64,000 nt of DNA from Limonium bicolor (GCA_023374045.1 CM041777.1:85182300-85246299), one strand, 5' to 3'; shown: positions 45,782 to 58,559, counted from the stretch's first letter. Notes: a model not told the origin generated them from the sequence alone. Program-made: numbers and translations.

Positions 45782-46700
45782 CCACGGGTGAGTCAATGCA
45801 CAGAAGCATCATCCAGTGGAAGATCCTTTAACACTGGATCATCAGCTCCTGAACGCTTCATGTATATGGATACCTTTCCGTATATGAGGGATTTCCAGCC
45901 CAACCTACTTCTGTATATCACTGGATACATTGATGTCATGGGAGATGGTAATCGTGGGTTCAGAGTAGTAGTTGATTATCTGTATATGAACCATGATTGG
46001 TAGAAACAAGCACGTAAAACGATGTACACTGATACTACCTCCGTCCCAGTTTGAGTGTCCTGTTTACTTTTTGGCACGTTTTTCCACTTCAATATTAAAC
46101 ATAAGATAAAATAATTTTATAAAATAAATTTCTACAACATATAGTTTTTCATATAAGCTTTTTATTGTAAAACTTAGATTTGTAAAATTATGCTATCTTA
46201 TATGTTAAATATTGAAGTCAAACGACATATCCGAATAGTAAACGAGACAGTCAAAGCGGGACGGAGGGAGTATGAAGCATACATAATCAATGAAAAATTC
46301 CTACCAGACCATGTTCAATTAGACAAGATACAATGAGATGCTACGGGAGATATAGTTCACTAAAGATGACCCAGTACCTCAAAATAAATGGATGAGTTCT
46401 GAAATGGGGTTGGTAAACGCTACACGATACACATCTATAGTAATGTTCTACACTGCTATGTATGGGAATGCCGGATGTGGTACATACCTTCCAATCAAAG
46501 ATCATAATAATCATGGTCATCCTAGAGGAAAGATTCATATTGGAGTTCGACGTCATGACCATTTTGTTAGATTTTGTATGGTTCAAAATTCTTCACTTCC
46601 CCCTGTTTATCCACAATGGTTGCATTATAGAAATCTAAACACTGTTGCAAATTGGATTTAGCCATTACAATCATGGTTAGATAGATGGACCATGAAGATG
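45782..46700 (+). pseudogene. OTU-protease-like pseudogene, copy 2, with Stowaway insertion
   Basis: Same frame as copy 1, including the GDGNRGFR change, so the Cys loss predates the duplication. A private TAG follows MNHDW (46001-46003). The MITE at 46035-46270 lies before the second half (46392-46661). Confidence 0.65.
46035..46270. mobile_element. Stowaway MITE in copy 2
   Basis: Ends ctacctccgtccc and gggacggagggag, flanked by TA on both sides; copy 1 shows the undisturbed target (ctgatatgaagc). 236 bases, non-coding, Tc1/mariner type. Confidence 0.9.
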
Positions 46701-47050
46701 CGGTAGGAATTTTGGCTCAAACATGGTCTTGTAATATGTATGTTAGTTGTGTGCAAAAATGGTTCCAAAATGAGTGTTTAAGCTATTTTGTGGTGTATAA
46801 AATCATTTTTCCAGAAAAAAGGTCGTGCCATTACACTTCAATATTGTATTCTAGATAGTTTAGTGAAATAAAATTTTTATTTTATAGATAATAAAATTTA
46901 CTATTCACCAACTATGAACTTCTTAATTATGCGGACTATTAGATATCATTTCATGAAGAAAAAAATTATAATAACAAATCGTTACATGTTAGTAACATTA
47001 ATATGATTTTAAATAGTTTTATGCTACAGTAATTCATTAGTAAAATGTAT

Positions 47051-50000
47051 TGTAACACCCCTACTACGCACATATCACTAAATGAAATCGCATCGGAATA
47101 AATAACTAAACAGTAACTAACGCTTCGGTGCTACAACGCCGTCAACCACCCACGTGGTTGACAAGGCAGAATAAATACAAGTGTACCGGTCTGATGATCA
47201 GACTCCCGAGCATAAAACTAAACCATAAATACATCATATACAATACCGAGTGTTTACATATCCTTCACTGTATAACATCACTGTAAACTGCAACAACCAA
47301 ATGTATATAACGCCACAGGAGCACAGGCGCATCCCGGGCCACCATCCCAAAAGTATACAAAGTAAATCACATCCTAGGATCTAGAGCCACTCCGCTTCTT
47401 CGATCCTCATCCTGCAGTAAAAGAAATATGGATCCCCCGAGGGGGTCAGCAACCCTTGGCTGGTATGGCTAACGCGCAGCCCATCGGCTACCGGATACGC
47501 GCAGCTACTTGTCATGATAACATGGCATTCATTTATATACAAAATAACTTAACATATGGCTTAGCATCAATGGTGCACAGCACACAACACATACACAGTG
47601 GATCTTCGTTCCACAATAACAAACCACAAGGGTCAAATAACACAAGAGCCTAGAGAGTGATTCACTCTCATATTAAGCTCGTTAAACACACTCATTACCG
47701 TTCTGTTAGACGAACGAGTAACTTAAGTCACAGATGGTTCGGATTTAGTGACCCGAACACACCACACAAACACAGGTTCCCACTAACCGATCATAAGTCA
47801 GAATAGGTAAGCTTTGGAAGAAGCTAGCGGGAGATCGAACGCCAAATTAAGGAGAACAATCTTAACAACATAAGAGTCGAATCTGATTCAGATATCTACT
47901 CTTAACTTACATGCATGACCGGACAACCGGATTCCTCACTTCCCAGTTAACACTTGTTAGAAGTTCATAGTGGAACTTAACAACCAACACACAATAGGTG
48001 GTAAGTCATGTTAGACACACACAAGGGAAATGAGTCACAACATCACATCACAATAATATGAACAACTGTAAACTCATTACATGTTAAATCTTATACGTTG
48101 TAAACACACAGAAAAACATACAACACACAAACCGGTGTAAACCGCTAGACAACAGACTGCAAGAAAACCATACCTTGGTCCTTGCCTTGATTTGTTTCCA
48201 CCGTGGGTCACTCCTATACATGATTCAAGAATGTCGGTTAATTAACTTACTTAACCTCCAAATTTACTAAGTGTTTAACATAATTATTTGACATGTTTAA
48301 TGTCTAACTTTGCCCTAGGTTACCTTCATTATACACCCTAGGGTTAACTACATAAGTCACATTCTTTTCTGTTTTTTTTTTTACAAGTTTTGGTATGTCC
48401 GACCCACCGTCCGACCCACAACTGGGTCGGACCCTTCCAGTGGTTTTCGGGTCTGAAAAACCTTACCATGTCCGACCCATGTCCGACCCAACCTTCTGGG
48501 TCGGACCATTCCAGAGACATGTCCGACCCAAGTCCGACTCACTAGACTGGGTCGGACCATTATAGAGAACTTCTTCGACTTCAGAACATACGCGTCCGAC
48601 CCATGTCCGACCCACCCTTCTGGGTCGGACCATTACAGAACCTTCCACCGCCTTACAAAAATGCCCGTCCGACCCACGTCCGACTCATTCGACTGGGTCG
48701 GACCATTCCAGAAACATTTTCCTCCTTTGAAATATGACCGTCCGACCCATGTCCGACCCACCCCTTTGGGTCGGACCATTACAGAACACTTTCTAACGTC
48801 TAACAGAGGCTGTCCGACCCAAAACTGGGTCGGACCCCTGGGTCGGACGTCTTCTAAACTTACCCAAATTTTGTCAAATCTTCACCAAACTTCTCCTAAA
48901 GCCTCTTATGATTCCTAACAACATTTGGTACCCTTATTCCACATACAACATCCATGAAAACTCATTTTCTAATTCCTTAAGCCTTTACTTATTTCCTTGT
49001 AAAATTCCTTAACACTTATGTTATTTTATACTAGGTTCCTAGATGGTGTTTCTCGCCTATGGTAACTACTATCCCAAAATGCTTTCTCCTTGTTTTAACA
49101 TCCTCTCCCAAGCATCATCTCTCAACTAAGTCCTTATATCATTACTTCAAATTCTTTTTCAAGTTCACACTTTCTCCTTAATTTACCAAAGTTTGCCTAA
49201 GTCTTTACCTAAGTCCAAAATGACTTTGGTACATACTAAAACCTCAAGCTCATGCCTAAGTCCTTGTTACATCCCAAATCACCTTAATGCATGTTTCTTA
49301 CACAAGAACAACACTTAACCATTCTAAATACTCCTTAACTTATCAAACTCATTTTAACACTTAGAACTTCTCATTTATTACCTAAATTTCGACATAGGTT
49401 CTCCTAGAACATTGCTAAACCAAAACACATTGTTTTTACCAACAAGCAACCAAGAACACTAAAAATCCATCAAGTACTTATTATACACAAACTCCACTCA
49501 CAAAGCACTACATCACAATATAGTGCATAATTTAAATTGCATGGCACTTAGGCCCTTAAATGACATGGCTCTTAGGCCCTTAAGATGCATAAATCATAAA
49601 CACTGAATTTCCACAATATATTTGCCTTTAACCTGCAAATACACTCAACAACACATATGCCTTTTACTAAGCTCTTGAGAACACTTTACTAAGTCATTCA
49701 CCATTTGCTCTTTAGGTAGTTTTAACAAGCATTATAAGCTCATTTCTCCTAAGGCATTAAACAACATTTGGTTAGTAGATTTACCTCTTTTCCCAAACAA
49801 CTTCTTTCTTGTTTCCTTTAGAAAACCGGTAGGGTATTTGATTCTTGACAAGTTCTAAACAATATACAAACATTATAATGAGTATTCAAGCTATAAGCTC
49901 CATCTCATTGTAAACCCTAATTTTACATTGTTTCAAAAACATTAATGTAGTTGTTTTACCTTGCTCTTTGAAGAGAGTTTGAATATCTAGCAAGAGAGGA

Positions 50001-51079
50001 CTCCACCTAGTCCATGAAGAGTTGGAATGAAGCAGCTAGAACAAGGTCACACAAAGAGCTCCTTCAATATGTATTTTCGGTTACCACAAAAACATGAAGG
50101 AAATGAAGTTTTTATTTGAGATTCCTTACCTAGAAGCAAAGGAGAGTAACAATATGTAAAAATACAAGCTCAAGCTCCTTCAATGGAGGAACTCCATGGC
50201 ACCGAAATGGTGGTCTTGGACTTTTAAGAAGATAGAAAGGAAGAGCTTGATGAGAGGAAGAGATTGTGGTGTGTTGTTTTTGATTTGGACAAGTGAGCAA
50301 GATTTTACAAGAGATCAAAGTGGAGTTTAAATGGAGGTGTGTGGTATTACCGTGAGAGAACAGCAAGAAGAAGGAAGAAGAAGGTTGAGACCGTGGGAAA
50401 TGAAAGAAAGAAATGAGAGAATGAGATAGAATTTGCTTTTGAAGATATTTATACTAATAAAGTAAAAAGGTACTTAAGTAGTCTTATTTATTTTCTTAAC
50501 AAGCTAACAAAGGTGGTGTGTCACCAACCTTAAAAACCGGCCCCAAATAGTAGTATGAGGGTAATATAGTCTTTATTTGTCAATTTAATTACTTATACAA
50601 ACATATGTTACAAAATAGTTATAAAAATCACTATTCATGAAAACAAGGCACATAGAAGTGAAATTTTTGATTTCCCATTGATATAGACACCCAAATGTGA
50701 TATTATATAGACACATATATATTTAAGAGTAATGATGGACATCTAGCCACTCAAAACTCATTTACAAGACAATTTTTTCAAAAATGTGCTTTAAGACTCC
50801 TTAAAGCACATTTTGTGTTTAAACTTGTTTTCAAGCTTGGTTTTCTTTGGTAATTGGTTTAATATGTTCATTACTGTATAAATGAGGTCTTGGTAAGTTC
50901 ATTAGGTCTTAACCAAGTTTATCCCAAGCTTAGAGCACATTTTGGCTCTTATTGACTTTTAAAGCACATTTTGTGTTTCCTTTTGTTTAAATTTGTTTAC
51001 TAATGTTTCTAAGACTCTTTTAGTCTTAATACACCATATTTAAGTGTTTATACAATATATTAAGGTTTGGGGTATTTCA
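47051..51079 (-). mobile_element. Element E: 4.0-kb solo LTR, Tekay/Del chromovirus-like
   Basis: Flanked by tgtat (47046-47050, 51080-51084); copy 1 gives the empty site at 39299. Ends tgtaacacccc and ggggtatttca, so on the minus strand it ends ggggtgttaca, a usual Tekay/Del LTR end. A TATA box (gtataaatatc, minus strand, about 50443-50453) is followed by a pyrimidine-rich leader (gaccttctt-type, 50340-50400). No coding domain, primer site or second LTR is present. The 48396-48852 array of palindromes lies about 1.6-2 kb downstream of the presumed start site. Confidence 0.75.
48396..48852. repeat. GTCCGACCCA/TGGGTCGGAC palindrome array in E
   Basis: Six to seven modules, most spaced 60-75 bases apart, carry one or two gtccgaccca words followed by tgggtcggacc. 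Each can fold into a GC-rich hairpin in an otherwise AT-rich LTR. Confidence 0.8.
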
Positions 51080-51636
51080 TGTATACTGCAGAAACCTCTT
51101 ATTCTACGTATCAGACCCAATAAGACTAGATATAATATTAGGGATAAAATATTTTCGACTTTAAAATAAGGACCAGCCGCTTTCAATTATGGATTAGTAA
51201 GGGCTTTTATTTTATAAAAATGACGTACAATTCGCAAATTCAACATCTTGAAGGTTTATTATAATTTTATGGAGATATATGTTTTGGTGCAGTATAAATA
51301 GAAAAAGTCATTGTGCAAATTTAAAACAATGTAATTCTTATAAGTAAAATAAATATCTTGTCTTTAATTGTAGTAAAATGAAAATGTTTACTTTGATGTT
51401 TTTTTTCCTAAACTAGCCTCGTTTGACATGTTCAGCATAGTTTTTTTTTAAAAAATAAAACATGTTAGCATAATTAAGGTGGGTTATTTTTATTTTATCA
51501 AAATTTTAACTGCAAATATGGTGTCAATTAGCTCACAAAAATCAGTAGTACTTAAAACCCACTGTGTGCAGAGCCATGATAAGTTTTGTTATGGGTAGCC
51601 AAAATGAAGGGTTTGGCTTAGGACTAGTTTCACACA

Positions 51637-51838
51637 GGGGCGAACCCAGAGATTGAAATTATGGGGTCACTGATTAATAAAATAGTAAATTTTTTATGAC
51701 ATTTGTGGGGTCACTAAGACATAAAATATCTACTATTTTATAAAAAAACTACATTAAAACTTAAAATAATTAATTTTTTTTACAAAAGTCATGGGGTCAC
51801 ATGACCCCACATGACCCCTCTTCGGTCCGCCCTTGGTC
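51637..51838. mobile_element. Second hAT-type MITE, copy 2
   Basis: Counterpart of 39857-40058, with ends ggggcgaaccc and ggtccgccc. Confidence 0.65.
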
Positions 51839-52169
51839 ACAAGTAATCTAGATTTCGTTGAACGTAATATGTTTGGTTGAATTGACTTTTTATTATATAA
51901 ATGATTAGTTGATTTAGTTAATTGATCTCTTTGTTAATTAATATCTGTGGTTTTAGGATTTGAATCTCATTCAAAAATAAAAGTTATTCTAGCTTTTTGA
52001 CATCATTTTTTCCACTTTTGATCCTAGTATTCAATATAAACGTAATTATTATCTAGATAGAAAAGTAAAAAGTAAGGGTACATGTGTCATTCTCTATTTT
52101 CTTAATAAGTGTGAAAGTTTCTAAAATGACTGATATTGTTGAACGAAAAGAGTAATAATTAAATAGTTA

Positions 52170-52560
52170 CTCCTATCATAAATTTGTATCAAGTTTATAT
52201 CTTTTCACATTTTCCGATATAGCAGAAGTAATAATTATACTGTAGTTTAATAGTTATGTGATATCTGGTATACGAGTGTATGACATGTTACTGCTTCAAG
52301 ATAGTGTTATGAGTACTTGCTCTAGTACTGGTTTAGTATTTCAGGTGTATATGTTTTGGGATTAAAAAGTTATTTATATCATAAAACTTTATCATATTTA
52401 AATCTATTCACGTTTTCCAATACAGTAGAAGTAATAATTATGGGATAGTTTAATAGTCGCTTGATATCTGGTATATAAGTGTATGACACGTTAGTGCTTC
52501 AAAATACTATTATGAGCAGTGGATTTAGTACTGCTTTAGTGTTTATGTGTCAATTAGAAT
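52170..52560. repeat. Diverged tandem duplication, period about 204 bp
   Basis: (g/c)agaagtaataatta at 52222 and 52426, with gatatctggtata and gtgtatgaca words at matching distances. The copies differ by perhaps 15-20 percent. No ORF. Confidence 0.6.
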
Positions 52561-52965
52561 TTTATTGTTTTAATTTTCAAATTATTTTTTTGTCTACTTT
52601 TTACATTTTAAGATTTTAGTTTGCAATGGTGGTAGATGAAAGATCGTATGTACAGTGTATGAATATAGTACTTCAGGTATTTGTGTTGTGACATTATTGT
52701 GAGTATAATAGGTAGATTTGTATACTTAGTATCTAATCAGTTGAATACTTTATTTATATAGATTCGTATACTTAGTATCTAACCAGTCGAATACTTTAAT
52801 TATAAAAACACTAGTATACTTAATTTATAGCAAACTCGTACACTTAATTTTTAAAAAAATATATGAAATTTTTAAACATTGATAATTTGTATGTAATAAG
52901 TTTGTATACTTTATTTATACAGATTTGTTACTTAGTGTCTAATAATCAAAATACTTATTAAAAAA

Positions 52966-54210
52966 GGGAAATTTCATGAAATGTCACTATATTTTTGGCT
53001 AATTCATGAAATGTCAATAAAAAAAGAAAGTCACAAAATGTCACTATGTTTTCGTAAAAGTCCATGAAATGCCACTATAATCATTGACCAGTTGGAAAAA
53101 AAGACAAAAATATCCGTACTAGTTAACAAAGTACTTTTAAAGTTCATAATATGCCCTTAGGGCATCCACAATGGTGTGGATTCCACCCATAATGTTAAAA
53201 GAGAAAAAAGAAAATGATGAGGTGGATGAGAGAGGATGTGGGAGGGGTTCTTAACTAAAACATCCTCTTTTTAGAGAACCTAGGTAAGTAAGAAAGAGAT
53301 TGTGAGAGGAGATAATAAAATAATATTTGTTGGTGGGTGTGAAATCCACTTTTACCATTGTGGATACCCTTAACTGTTAAAAAGTTCACAAAAAATTCAA
53401 AATACAATAAATATATAAAAATAATAAAAAATGAAAATATCATAAAATATTAAAAAATTCATTTTTTAAAATTTATTTAGTACCATAAAAGGAATATTGT
53501 GTTCTAAGCAAATAATTTATATCAATTAAGTACCATAATTATACCCAAAAATACCATAAATTTTTTAATTATTATTTTCTATCAATTTTTATTATTTCTA
53601 CAAAGTAACCTATTTTATATTTTACTAACTTATATTTAGAAATTTTAGTTTTAAAAATTTATGTTCTATTTTCTAAATATTATTTCCATCAATTTAAATT
53701 ATGTTTTTAAAGTTATCTCCAAAGTAGAACAAAAATTTTAAATTAAAATTTCAAAATATAAGTTGAAAAATATAAAATAATTTACTTTGCAGAAATTATT
53801 TAAATTGATAGAAAATAATAATTAAAAAATGTATGGTACTATTTGATATAAATTATGGTACTTAATGGTACAAATTGGTAGAAAAATTAGTAAAATTATT
53901 ATGTTTAGAACATAATATTCCTTTGTGGCACTGAAATAATTTTTTTAAAATGAAATATTTATTGTTTAATATTTTATGATATTTTATTTTGTTTGGAACA
54001 TAATATTTCTTTTGTGATTTTTTTAACACTTAGGGGCCTATTATGAACTTTAAAATTATTTTGTTAATTAGTACGGTACTTTGTATTTTTTATCTTGTCA
54101 ATGACTATAGTGGCATTCATGACTTTTACGAAAAATATATGACTTTTGTGATTTTTTTAGTGGCATTTCATGAATTAGCCAAAATATAATGACATTTCAT
54201 GAAATTTCCC
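52966..54210. mobile_element. Fold-back (long inverted repeat) element
   Basis: The arms start gggaaatttcatgaaatgtca and end with its complement; inverted similarity continues inward for about 600 bases per side (for example tagtacggtactttgt and its partner). The flanks ttaaaaaa (52958-52965, 54211-54218) fit an 8-bp duplication, though low complexity weakens that. No transposase. Probably a Mutator-like or fold-back MITE. Confidence 0.65.
53160..53369. mobile_element. Tourist-like MITE nested in the fold-back element
   Basis: Ends gggcatccacaatgg and ccattgtggataccc, flanked by TTA on both sides (53157-53159, 53370-53372), the PIF/Harbinger signature. 210 bases. Confidence 0.85.
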
Positions 54211-54222
54211 TTAAAAAAACTA

Positions 54223-54445
54223 CTCCCTCCGTCATGATTTGACCGTATTGTTCACTATTTGGATATGTCGTTTGACTTCAATATTTAACATATAAGACAA
54301 AATAATTTTTAAAATTTAAGTTTTGCCAAATTATTTTACATAATAAACTATATATTACCAAATTTAGTTTTATGAAATTATTTATTTATATGTTAATATT
54401 GAAGTGTAAAAACATAAAATAAAGTAAACAAGACTGATAGAGGAT
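54223..54445. mobile_element. Decayed Stowaway-like MITE
   Basis: Starts ctccctccgtcatgatttgacc after TA and shares the inner word tatgtcgtttgacttcaatatt with the copy 2 MITE; the right end (gatagaggatgta) is mutated. Confidence 0.6.
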
Positions 54446-55248
54446 GTAAGTATACGTAATTTATACACTTGTACACTCACCATTTTAAAAGATATACTAC
54501 TAAAATTTTAAACATCTTTACTTATATACATTGATATACTTGATAAACTTTATATTTAAGGTCCCATTCTTTTGCATCGGGTTTATTTGATCAGTTAGTT
54601 TATTGTCTCTGTATATCACATACATCAATTGTCATATCAACTATTTTTCTCTTCTATTTTTTCTAACTTTCAGCTGATAACAACTAATTGACAGTTTATA
54701 GATTAACATTTTTTATTTTGTATCAGAAAATTAACTAATTAAATTTAATTAAGAAATTAAATTCAGATTTTAACCATATTCAAAATGAAGCATCCACGTA
54801 ATTTCCATGATGGGATGGATACCGGATAGATATTCGTTTCTGAATGAGAGCCAGAGAAATACAACTTGTCAGAGAAGAACTCGAAGAGCCGGGATTACTT
54901 TTTGAGACTCCTGTTCACGAATTACTATTTTTTTCCCACTAAAAGTACTTTTCTACCATACCACTGCGTTTGCCTGCTTCTTCTCCGTGGTGTGTTGGAT
55001 ACGCTTCCTTCGGCTAGTTTGATATGCGGGGGTGAATTCTTTTTACTCCAAAAAAAAGTTTGATATGATTGCAGAGTTCAAAAGTGACAAATGAATTCAC
55101 TGAGCGAGAGCTCTTAAATACTTCTGATGTTGATTCACTTCCCGGCTGCAATCCAGCATTTTGTTAAACTCCCAATTCAACTTCTTCCTTACAGCTACAT
55201 CCTCGACTCTTGCCTGCGTTTAGCTACTTCTCTTATATCTAGTACCTG
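54446..55248. other. Upstream region of the 55249 gene
   Basis: AT-rich, no supported gene. About 150 bases before the start codon the composition becomes more balanced; I cannot fix a TATA box. Confidence 0.35.
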
Positions 55249-56953
55249 ATGGAAGAGTACACCGTGATTCCCGAAGTCTCCTCATCTCGCCAGGCATCGA
55301 CCGGTTCTAAATCGGTGACTACACCAGAGCACATTAAGCAATGTGCTTCATTGATGTCTATGACAGATCTCAAATATATGGCTAAATTATATAGGTGGCC
55401 AGCTGGCATCACATTAGCATTACCAGCAGAGGGCAACCACCAATTTGAGACGTTCACTGGCGCAGTAGTGGTTCACCAGGAGGCGTTAGCTAGCGGGTTC
55501 AGATTTCCAATCCACCCATTCGTGCAAGAGATTCTCGCCGATTTGAATGTAGCCCCTTGTCAAATTACACCAAATTCTTGGAAATGGATTACTGGGTTCA
55601 TTTCAGTTTGCATGGAGGCCAAACTGGCACTAAGACTCAAAACCTTCTGGCAAGTTCACTTTGCCAAGGGAAGGAATGGTTTCATCGCCATTGGGTTAGC
55701 CGCTGGGAGCAACAGGTACCTTAAACACATTCCCTCGTCAATAAATGGTTGGAAGAACAATTGGTTTCTGGTTCAGTTCGATGAGAAGGTTGACCCAGAG
55801 TGCTCGTTTGGGGCTGAGAACTGGAACAAATTAACTAGGTATAATCCCGACACATATCTCAGTCTGGAAGAATGGAAAATCACTCGATTTTTCGCAGCTA
55901 AGGAGCCGAGTTCTTATCGAGTTCATGTGGCAGAAACCAATTTATTCGCAGTGGAAATTGGTCCCTGTAAAAACCGTCCAGGTTAATTACCTAGCGAAAA
56001 TAGATCATTTTTTATCCTGTTCTCTTTTCTAGTTTATTTCCCAAAACAGAGCACCATATATAACTGGAAATCACTGTATATGCCTCTTTGGTATTGTAGG
56101 GCTTCGGTTGAAGAATACGAATGGGAATCTTTTGCATCTTCTACCAGCACCAAACTCCCCGTGCTTCAACCTTAAAGTGGCGAAATCTATAACCTGGAAG
56201 AACACTTCAAATGGAAAGAAACGACCGTACTCTCCTTCAGCAGAGTCCTGTCCTCCCCAGCAGAAAAAGATTAGATGGGAAACACCCTTCCCAGCTAAAC
56301 CCCCTGGATTCCCACCGCGAGAAGGGAGCGAGGAGAATCCAATCTATTTATCTGGGGAGAGCAGTTCTGATGCTACCTCAGCAGCATCACTGGACTTAGG
56401 CGGCGGTGACTACGGCACACATAACCTCCCACCAGAAAACCCTCCTGCAAGTGAGGAAGCTACCTGCCCATCAATTCATGCTGCTGATGATGAGTTAGAT
56501 AAGACGGCGACCGTATGTGACTCAGAAACTAAGTTGTCATCACCGTCCGTATGTTACTCGGAAACTAAGTTGTCATCATCACTACTAGTAAGTCGACTCA
56601 AGGCTTTAGATGAAGCAGAGGAACAAGCACGGCAGCTGCTAAGCGAGATCAACAAGTTGAAGACGAAGAACCAGAAGTTGATCAAGACCAACCTCGACAT
56701 GGTCAACCAAGCAGCTGAATTCCAATCGGAGGTGTCTAGGTTAACCAACGAGCGGGAGAACCTCCAAAAAAGGCTTGAGGAGTCAATGGTCCAAACCCGC
56801 TTGATGAAGGCCGAGAAAGAAGATGTTGAACGTACCATGAGACGTGACTGCGTGTCTCGAACCGAGTTGGCCCAACGAGATGCTCGCAGGGATCTAACAT
56901 TGCTCAAGACAGCAACTAGGGGTAGGTTTCAAGCAATTGACGGAATTCGTTAA
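55249..56953 (+). CDS. Putative gypsy-type transposon-domain protein (two exons)
   Basis: Exon 1 is 55249-55981 and exon 2 is 56100-56953; the 118-base intron begins gttaat and ends tgtag, and the frame is kept across it (528 residues). Residues about 80-215 (ASGFRFPIHPFVQEIL, CQITPNSWKWITGF, and later IKGWK-like NGWKNNWF) match the plant 'putative gypsy type transposon' (Transposase_28-like) domain as I remember it. Residues about 245-400 are Pro/Ser-rich and acidic with a basic KKRPYSP patch; 410-510 form a long coiled coil. No catalytic motif is visible and the function of the family is unknown. The C-terminus ends early by a one-base shift near 56930. A remarkably open frame compared with everything else here suggests a recent insertion or selection. 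Confidence 0.7.
55982..56099 (+). other. GT-AG intron of the 55249 gene
   Basis: Donor ccag/gttaat, acceptor tattgtag/gg, AT-rich interior, in-frame stop at 55985. Joining the exons keeps one frame. Confidence 0.7.
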
Positions 56954-57110
56954 ATCTCGGAATCTTCTCTATGATTTTGAGGGCTTCACCTTTGACTGCA
57001 CTCGGACAATGGGTATATCCATTCCAGAGCCGAAACCCGAGGATGAAGCCGGTGGGAGTGTAGTCGTTAAATTGGAGAGATCTAGTAAGGATTTGAGGCC
57101 GATCGTTTAG
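56931..57110 (+). pseudogene. Out-of-frame C-terminal tail of the 55249 gene
   Basis: In the +1 frame, 59 codons follow without a stop, beginning KQLTEFVKSRNLLYDFEGF and ending at a TAG. The composition is protein-like and continues the coiled coil, so a single base difference in tttcaag explains the break. Confidence 0.6.
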
Positions 57111-58439
57111 GTGGAGACTGAATTGTGTACACTGTGTATAATGTCTTTTTGTTTTGTCCATTTCCGGTATCCCTTCTCCTACGGAGTGGCTTTTTGGTAT
57201 TTATAAGTTAAAAGGTTCTATATTATTGTTGGTATAAAATTTGTGCGGAGCAGTTTTTATATTATATGAAAAGATTATACGTAGGTGGACACTTGTATAA
57301 AAGATATACCTATCTACTAACATGTGTCCTAAAGATAAGAAAACTTGTATGAAAAGCTTCATCATCAAAGTAAGCATCTACCATGGCCAGTCCTAGCACC
57401 GCCACCACCATCGCCGCTGCTGCGGTTTTTCAAATGTTGTGGATCCAATACCAACTGTAATCGGCTAGCAAAGTCGAACGAGGATTCAACGGCTCAATCG
57501 AGTTCGGATAAGTCTTTTTTGCACATGCAACAACATTACCGGTGGAAAGACCTAGAAACCAACCCCAACCCAAAGCTCACAAGACACAAAAACACAAAAC
57601 AAGCTGGATGAAAATGATAAAACTTCTCTCACTAGAGAAGAAGCTAAGAACAAAGTAGAGCAACAAAGTAAGATAAAAACTAGTCCAGTACTAAGCAAAA
57701 GAGAAGGAGAAAAGATGAGGGGGAAGAAGAAATGGTGAAAAAAGAAAGAAGAGAAGAAGAGGGAGGAGAGAGAAGAGAGGAGAGAGCGTTTTCTCTTTCT
57801 ATTTTTACATTGTTTCACTTACAATACAATAACTTTATCTTAATTTGGGCTATCGAATACATTTAAAAAAATATATATGAGTAATTTAGTAAACATCAAT
57901 TAGTACATGTCTTCATACTAACACAAATATGTATCTTGTGCTAAAAACATGTCTTGGAATTGTGTTTTATGGTATGATATTATTTGAGATGTGTCTCTGT
58001 ATAACATCTTGGAACCTATAAATATCATATTCTTATGATTATGCTCTTTCTCAATAAATATTTACAATTCAATACGGGGATATGGGAGGTTAAAGAAGAT
58101 TCGTTCTCATGTTATTACACTTTTACAAATAATAATTTCTTGCAAAATGTAGTAACTAATTTTATAGCATGTGTCTTTTTTTTAAAAAAATTACAGCATG
58201 TGTCATACCAAACAACCTCCTTCATTAATGTACTACTGTATACGATGCTAAACATAAAAGGTTTATTTGTGATGTCACTTCTACACTTGTTTCTCTACCA
58301 ATTTCTCATAAAATAGCTGCTTTTTTTAATCATTTCCATTATTCTAGTAGCTGATCCGACACCTAAAAGAACAACTATCACCAAACAAACTCAAAATCTT
58401 AGTATTATTTTAGCTAAGTGAAGTTGTAGTTGTTAGATT
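57111..58439. other. Intergenic region
   Basis: No supported gene. 57620-57800 is purine-rich; frames at 57345-57611 and 58035-58316 have no family signature. Confidence 0.4.
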
Positions 58440-58559
58440 AGGTAGGCTTTAATTTTTTTTAAAGTAAACATATATATATATAAATCACCGCATAAATACA
58501 TTCGGGAATTGACGTAACCAAACACACTTATCCCTACAACCCCTTCCAAATTAGTTAAC

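Larger units (their letters stand above)
43612..52026. repeat. Segmental duplication, copy 2 (with two extra insertions)
   Basis: Same order as copy 1, 7.96 kb further right. It holds a Stowaway MITE (46035-46270) and solo LTR E (47051-51079) that copy 1 lacks, and lacks the long-TIR MITE of copy 1. About 50 bases near 45165-45208 are present here and absent from copy 1. Confidence 0.9.

Noticed and set aside
46035..46270. CRISPR-like or other array structure among the direct and inverted repeats
   Set aside because: Repeats are explained by MITE ends, CACTA subterminal motifs and minisatellites; there are no regular repeat-spacer units, and the genome is eukaryotic.
57345..57611. 88-codon frame with Pro-rich start
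   Set aside because: No family match, no splice or promoter context, composition of intergenic DNA.
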